Shown here piece by piece: positions 60,124 to 64,000 of a stretch of 64,000 bases of DNA. The stretch spans positions 745,994 through 809,993 of the forward strand of contig NZ_CADFEN010000001.1 in the NCBI RefSeq assembly GCF_902833145.1, written 5' to 3'. Position 1 is the first letter of the stretch, and each line of letters starts with the position of its first letter. A program made the translations under genes and the position numbers. The DNA is from Burkholderia sp. BCC0506 (GTDB lineage: Bacteria > Pseudomonadota > Gammaproteobacteria > Burkholderiales > Burkholderiaceae). A model generated the notes under the pieces. That model was given only the letters and a program-made list of their open reading frames with translations, had not been told where the DNA came from and ran no database searches.

Positions 60124-61044
60124 CTACCGCGCCGTCTGCTGTCGCTGCACCTCCTGCGCTTTCATCTGCAGATACGCGCCGCGCTCCACCTCGTGCAGTT
60201 GCAGCGGATACTGCTCGGTCGCATCGAACCAGCGCGCGAGGCGCTGGTCGAGCGGCTTGTCGAGCGTCGCGAGATACGTGTCGATCGCCAGGTAATAGCG
60301 CATCGTGTTGCGCTCCAGCAGCCCGCGCACGCCGCCGATGTATTGCGGCTGCGCGGCCGAGGCGCCGCTGGCGGGCGTGAACCCGACCTTGTCGCTGCCG
60401 ACGGTCGCGAGGTAGGTTTTCATCGCCATCCGGCCGACCGTGCCGAAGCCATACGAATACGTGAGATGCAGGAACGTGCGCGACGCGCCGACCGGCACGG
60501 CCTCCAGCGCGATCCGGTAGTCCTTCGTGCCCATCGGCCCGCTGTCGGCCGTCAGGTCGACCTGGAAATAGTCGGGCGTCGCGGCCGCCACGCGATAGCG
60601 GAACTGCACGCGATAGGTGTCCGACAGCTTCTGCTCGATCTTGCGGCCGAGGTTCACGTCGAGCACCGGGCCGTTGCCGCCGCTCGACGCGCGGCAGTAC
60701 TTCGTGTTCAGGTGCAGGATCAGCACCGCGCACCAGTTGGCAGGGCCTTGCGCGGGATCGTTGAGCTGGCCGTTCACCACCGCGAACGGATAATCGACGA
60801 CCGCATAGATGTCGCCTTTCAACGACGACGACGCTTCCGACGATTCGAGCACCACGGGCCGGTGAAACGCGTTGTCCTTCAGTTGGGGCCCGAGGCTGCG
60901 GTAGCGGTCGAGCAGCGCGGCCGCGCCGTTCGCACCGTCCGCGCCGAACGACAGCGCGCTCCAGCCCACACACAGGGCCACGACGAGCGCGTGGCACGCG
61001 CGGCGCGCGAGCCGCGTGCCGCGCGAAGGTCCGGATGTCTCCAT
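60124..61044 (-). CDS. Secreted hypothetical protein
   Basis: A 306-residue protein with a likely signal peptide (RRACHALVVALCVGWSALSFGA). The mature part is mixed, with LKGDIYAVVDYPFAVVNGQL, NWCAVLILHLNTKYCRAS (two Cys that may form a disulphide) and beta-rich segments (YRVQFRYRVAAATPDYFQVDLTA). I do not recognise the family. The ATG at 61044 is preferred. It is convergent with the binding protein gene and 31 bp from it. Confidence 0.75.
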   Translation of the reverse strand: METSGPSRGTRLARRACHALVVALCVGWSALSFGADGANGAAALLDRYRSLGPQLKDNAFHRPVVLESSEASSSLKGDIYAVVDYPFAVVNGQLNDPAQGPANWCAVLILHLNTKYCRASSGGNGPVLDVNLGRKIEQKLSDTYRVQFRYRVAAATPDYFQVDLTADSGPMGTKDYRIALEAVPVGASRTFLHLTYSYGFGTVGRMAMKTYLATVGSDKVGFTPASGASAAQPQYIGGVRGLLERNTMRYYLAIDTYLATLDKPLDQRLARWFDATEQYPLQLHEVERGAYLQMKAQEVQRQQTAR

Positions 61045-61130
61045 GTTTTTACTCCGTGGCGCACGATGGCCGCGCGCATGGGTCACAGAATACGCCTGCC
61101 CGCTACGCGGCGCGGCATGCGGCGCGATCG

Positions 61131-61454
61131 TCATCGGCTGCGCTTCACCGGCAGCGGCAATTGCGCTGCGGTGATCCGGATCGGCGTCGCCAGCCACTCG
61201 CGATCGTCCCGGCGATCGCCCGCAATGACGAGATGCGGCTTCGCGCCCGGATACGGCGGGGCTTCGTCGCACGCGCCGAGATACGCGCGGCCTTCGGGCG
61301 TCGGCTTGACGAACAGCCGGTCGTCGCAGACGAGCGCGACCCTCCTGCCGTCGCAATGGATGCCGTATTCGCCGAACATCTTGCGCGCCGATACCGCACC
61401 GGCCGCCGCGCTCTGCTCGACGATGAAATCGACCGTGCTCTGGCTCGATGCCAT
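61131..61454 (-). CDS. TfoX N-terminal-domain protein
   Basis: A 107-residue protein with the TfoX/Sxy N-terminal pattern: VDFIVEQSAAAGAVSARKMFGEYGIHCDGRRVALVCDDRLFVKP order. Free-standing TfoX-N proteins are common in Burkholderia; the C-terminal domain of competence regulator TfoX is absent. Their role is not established, and a competence function should not be assumed. The ATG at 61454 is used. It lies between a secreted protein and the integrase on one strand. Confidence 0.82.
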   Translation of the reverse strand: MASSQSTVDFIVEQSAAAGAVSARKMFGEYGIHCDGRRVALVCDDRLFVKPTPEGRAYLGACDEAPPYPGAKPHLVIAGDRRDDREWLATPIRITAAQLPLPVKRSR

Positions 61455-61511
61455 TTCAATCTCCGGGACCGAAAGAATCGTCTGACCGGCGTCGATGCCG
61501 CGTCGTTCAAC

Positions 61512-63248
61512 TCATTTGTCGATACCGAATGCGCTCGACATCTGCCGCGCCCGCTTCACGTCGTCGCCATGCAGATAGATCGACGTCGTCGAGATCGACG
61601 CATGCCGCAGGTTGTCGCGCACCGTCGTCAGCTCCGCGCCGCGCGCCAGCGCGTGCGTCGCATGCGTATGCCGCATCCAGTGCGGGCTCGCCTGGCGCAG
61701 CTTGTGCGCGAGCGCCGGGTGATCGGCTTCGACGGCGTCGGCCGTCTGCGCGAAGAAACGCTGCATCACCTTCCACAGCCGCACGCTCGTGATCGCGGCC
61801 GCGTCGTCTTCCGCGAGGCTCGGAATCAGCGGCGTATCGGGCCGCCAGCGCGCCGGCGTGACCGGCAACCGGCGCGCGACCAGATAGCGGTCGAGCGCCG
61901 TGCGCGCCAGCGGCGGCAGCGCGACGCGGGCGGCCTTGCGGCCCTTGCCGATCACCTTCAGCCACGCGTCGCCGTGCGCGTCCGTCTCGATGTCGCCGAG
62001 CGTCGCACCGACCAGTTCGCTCGCGCGCAGCCCGGTCGCATAGCCGAAATCGAGAATGAAGCGCAGGCGGTGCGCGGCGGCCGGCGTCCAGCCCGACTGT
62101 GGCGCACCCTTGACCGGGCGTTGCTGGAACTCGAGCCCGTCGGCGATCGTGCGGACCAGCAGCCACTCGCCTTCGGTGAACGCATGCGACGTATCGAGCG
62201 CGGTCACGCCGCGCGTGTCGCGCACCTTCACGCCCGCGAACGGATTCGCGAGCAGGTAGCGCTGCTCGATCAGCCAGCGGAACAGCGCGCCGAGCACCGA
62301 CAACGTATACGCCGCCGACCGCGCGGACAACGCGCCGGAGAACGGCCGCCAGTCCGGCGCACCGCGCGGGCGCACGGGCCCGACCCAGCGTTCGTGCGGC
62401 GTCGGGCGCCGGATGAACGCGCGATAGGCGAGCGCATCCTCGGTCGTCAGCGACGACAGCGCGCGGCCGCGCTCGACGATCGCCCACAGGATCAGCCGCT
62501 CGGCTTCCTTGCGGTACGCGCGGCGGGTCGCGGCCGATTCGTGCAGCGACAGCCATGCGTGGACGGCCGCGTAGTCGTTGTCCGCGTCGAGCGTGCTGGT
62601 CGCGCGCGGCGCGCGGAACGTGCCGGCCGAGCCGTCGACTTCGTGCGGCAGCTTCAGTTGCTCCCACGGCACGATGCTGCCGCGCGGCGTCGCGGCGATC
62701 AGCGCGCGCGCCCGCTCGGTCAGGTCCGGATGCGCGGCGAAGAACGCCTCGATGCGCCGCGCGCCGGCCATGCCGAGGCCCGCGATCGCGCGCCACCACT
62801 GGCGCCGGCGCGGAATCCGCACCGTCAGGTCGGCGAGCGTCGCGATCCCGTGCGCCCGCAATGCCACGACCGCGCGCGCCGGCAGCCACAGGCCGACGTC
62901 GTCGCCGATCTGCGGGACCGGCGCGCGCGCATGACGCAGCAGCGCGATCGCGTCCGTTGCCGCCTTCGCCTCCCGTAAACGCTCACCGTCGGGGTGGCCG
63001 AACCGTTCCGCGAGATCGGGGCGGCCGACCTGCCGCGCGATGCGCACGAGGCGGCGGCGAATGGCGCCGATGACGCCGCGCGCCGAGCGCCCGTCGCCGA
63101 GCCGGTCGGGCAGGTAGCGTTCGACGGCCTGGCGCACGGACATGCCTGCGTACCACGCGCGCAGCGCGGCCAGTTCGTCGGCATCGGGAAAGCCTGCGGG
63201 CGCAGGCGCGGAATCGGGGGAAAGCGGTGAAGCGAGGCGCGGTTTCAT
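61512..63248 (-). CDS. Tyrosine recombinase with DUF3701-like N-terminal region
   Basis: A 578-residue site-specific recombinase. The C-terminal catalytic domain (about 370-570) has the set R in GYATGLRASELVG, K in GKGRKAARV, HWMRHTHATH, H in NLRHASI and the nucleophile in TSIYLHG. A core-binding SAM-like domain precedes it (about 225-345). The first 220 residues resemble the DUF3701 region found in some Burkholderia integrases (DLAERFGHPDGERL, VGLWLPARAVVALRAHGIATLADL). No tRNA gene or attachment repeat is seen next to it. It may be a resident Xer-like or integron-like recombinase rather than part of an active island. Confidence 0.88.
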   Translation of the reverse strand: MKPRLASPLSPDSAPAPAGFPDADELAALRAWYAGMSVRQAVERYLPDRLGDGRSARGVIGAIRRRLVRIARQVGRPDLAERFGHPDGERLREAKAATDAIALLRHARAPVPQIGDDVGLWLPARAVVALRAHGIATLADLTVRIPRRRQWWRAIAGLGMAGARRIEAFFAAHPDLTERARALIAATPRGSIVPWEQLKLPHEVDGSAGTFRAPRATSTLDADNDYAAVHAWLSLHESAATRRAYRKEAERLILWAIVERGRALSSLTTEDALAYRAFIRRPTPHERWVGPVRPRGAPDWRPFSGALSARSAAYTLSVLGALFRWLIEQRYLLANPFAGVKVRDTRGVTALDTSHAFTEGEWLLVRTIADGLEFQQRPVKGAPQSGWTPAAAHRLRFILDFGYATGLRASELVGATLGDIETDAHGDAWLKVIGKGRKAARVALPPLARTALDRYLVARRLPVTPARWRPDTPLIPSLAEDDAAAITSVRLWKVMQRFFAQTADAVEADHPALAHKLRQASPHWMRHTHATHALARGAELTTVRDNLRHASISTTSIYLHGDDVKRARQMSSAFGIDK

Positions 63249-63389
63249 GGGCGCCAGTTTGACAGAAGCGCGCGCGGCCGGAAATGTCGCGCGCGACCTC
63301 GAACGGGCCGGCCGTCGCCGCGCTTTCCCGAGACGGTGCCCGCCACGGGCGACACCGCCGGACGAAAGCCGGCGGCGGCCACGCCCGCG

Positions 63390-63581
63390 TCACGTCTCGC
63401 CTTTCGGCCCCGGGTTCAGCATCACGACGAAGCCGGCCACGCCGACGATCAACGCGATGGCGCCGCCATACAGCGCCGTCGCGGCATCGAACAGCAGGCC
63501 CGTCACGACGGCCATCATCCCGGCGAGCGACACGAACACGGCGAGCGCCGCGACGACGATGCGGTACTGGCGGCGTATCAT
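63390..63581 (-). CDS. Small two-helix membrane protein
   Basis: A 63-residue protein with two hydrophobic helices (IVVAALAVFVSLAGMMAVVTGLLF; ALYGGAIALIVGVAGFVVML) and a short basic head MIRRQYR. It starts 14 bp after the stop of the universal stress protein gene, so they are probably cotranscribed. The function is unknown. Confidence 0.6.
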   Translation of the reverse strand: MIRRQYRIVVAALAVFVSLAGMMAVVTGLLFDAATALYGGAIALIVGVAGFVVMLNPGPKGET

Positions 63582-63594
63582 CGCGCGCGCCGCG

Positions 63595-64000
63595 TCATGC
63601 CGCGGCCGGGGCGGCCGGCGCGTCGGCGTCGTCGCCGCGAATCAGCAGCACCGGGCACTTCGAGCCGCGCACGAAACGCTCGGCGACGCTGCCGAGCAGC
63701 ACGCGCCGGATGCCGCGCCGCCCGTGCGTGCCGACCACCGCGAGATCGATCCCGTGCTCCTTCACGTAGCGTTGCAGGCGTTCCGCGATGTCCTCGCCGA
63801 TACTCTCGGTCTCGATCAGTTCCGCTTCGCCCTTCGCGCCGGCTAGCGCGACGACCTGTTCGGCTTCGCGCAGCACCTTGCGCCCGTCGTCGCGGATTTC
63901 CTCGACGAGCGCGTGCGGATCGATACGGCCGGCATACGTGAACAGCACCGACTTGTCGACCACATACACGACGCTGACGTGCGTATCGCCCGCCAGCGCC
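63595..64000 (-). CDS. Universal stress protein (UspA family), N-terminus outside the window
   Basis: The visible 135 residues are the C-terminal part of a UspA-fold protein. HVSVVYVVDKSVLFTYAG is a typical second strand, and GTHGRRGIRRVLLGSVAERFVRGSKCPVLLIR contains the ATP-binding G-x2-G-x9-G-S motif. The frame continues past the right edge, so the gene starts outside. It probably binds ATP and acts in stress survival. It lies upstream of a small membrane protein gene on the same strand. Confidence 0.9.
   Translation of the reverse strand, partial: ALAGDTHVSVVYVVDKSVLFTYAGRIDPHALVEEIRDDGRKVLREAEQVVALAGAKGEAELIETESIGEDIAERLQRYVKEHGIDLAVVGTHGRRGIRRVLLGSVAERFVRGSKCPVLLIRGDDADAPAAPAAA

Noticed and set aside
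61250-63600. Possible integration site (tRNA gene or attachment repeats) next to the tyrosine recombinase
   Set aside because: I looked for tRNA-like cloverleaf sequence and direct repeats near both ends and saw none, so an island at this end is not claimed.

Overview
The window is GC-rich, densely coded DNA whose proteins look like a Burkholderia, most likely of the B. cepacia complex. The signs are strong third-position GC, MocR/LysR regulators, a CioAB-type bd oxidase, many stress proteins, and a formate dehydrogenase fragment that matches the Burkholderia enzyme in memory. The mix of stress, redox and accessory genes suggests a secondary replicon, but that is inference. No rRNA, tRNA or CRISPR array was recognised.

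Layout. 1-0.33 kb: right end of an IS200/IS605-type element. 0.3-5.6 kb (minus strand): a tightly overlapping sugar operon (SDR, GmhB-like phosphatase, heptosyltransferase-like GT9, carbamoyltransferase, GT2) that probably modifies a surface glycan; the insertion sequence appears to have clipped its last gene. 5.8-17.8 kb: stress and redox genes, including an Atm1-like ABC exporter fused to a kinase-like ATPase and a receiver domain, a BON protein, a PAS hybrid kinase, a Cys-rich copper-binding protein, a zinc alcohol dehydrogenase, a Rieske/FAD reductase, a remnant of NAD-dependent formate dehydrogenase, and PsiE. 18.2-26.8 kb: DyP peroxidase plus encapsulin, a ClpK/ClpG-like disaggregase, a YdeP/FdhF-like molybdoenzyme and a small periplasmic protein.

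27.0-32.6 kb is the most distinctive locus: four RebB-family proteins (R-body, refractile ribbon) with a sigma factor, a Crp/Fnr regulator and three unknown proteins. 33.3-40.7 kb: trpS behind a tryptophan attenuator (Trp-Trp leader peptide), followed by an accessory segment bracketed by a second, broken copy of the leader and trpS and by a duplicated tail of a VOC gene. The insert holds HlyD and TolC export genes without an ABC partner and an AT-rich stretch with a small membrane protein and short orphan ORFs.

40.8-49 kb: bestrophin, cytochrome bd (cydAB), and the molybdenum cofactor and formate dehydrogenase maturation set fdhD-moeA-moaA-moaE-moaD, which could serve the YdeP-like enzyme at 24 kb. 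49.2-64 kb: a nucleotidyltransferase, a LysR/SDR divergent pair, two MocR-type regulators (one divergent from a DadA-like oxidase plus a branched-chain amino acid binding protein), a DUF4132 protein, a TfoX-like protein, a tyrosine recombinase and a universal stress protein that runs off the right edge.

All calls are from reading the sequence and remembered family features; no database search was made. Start sites were chosen from ribosome-binding sites and overlaps.
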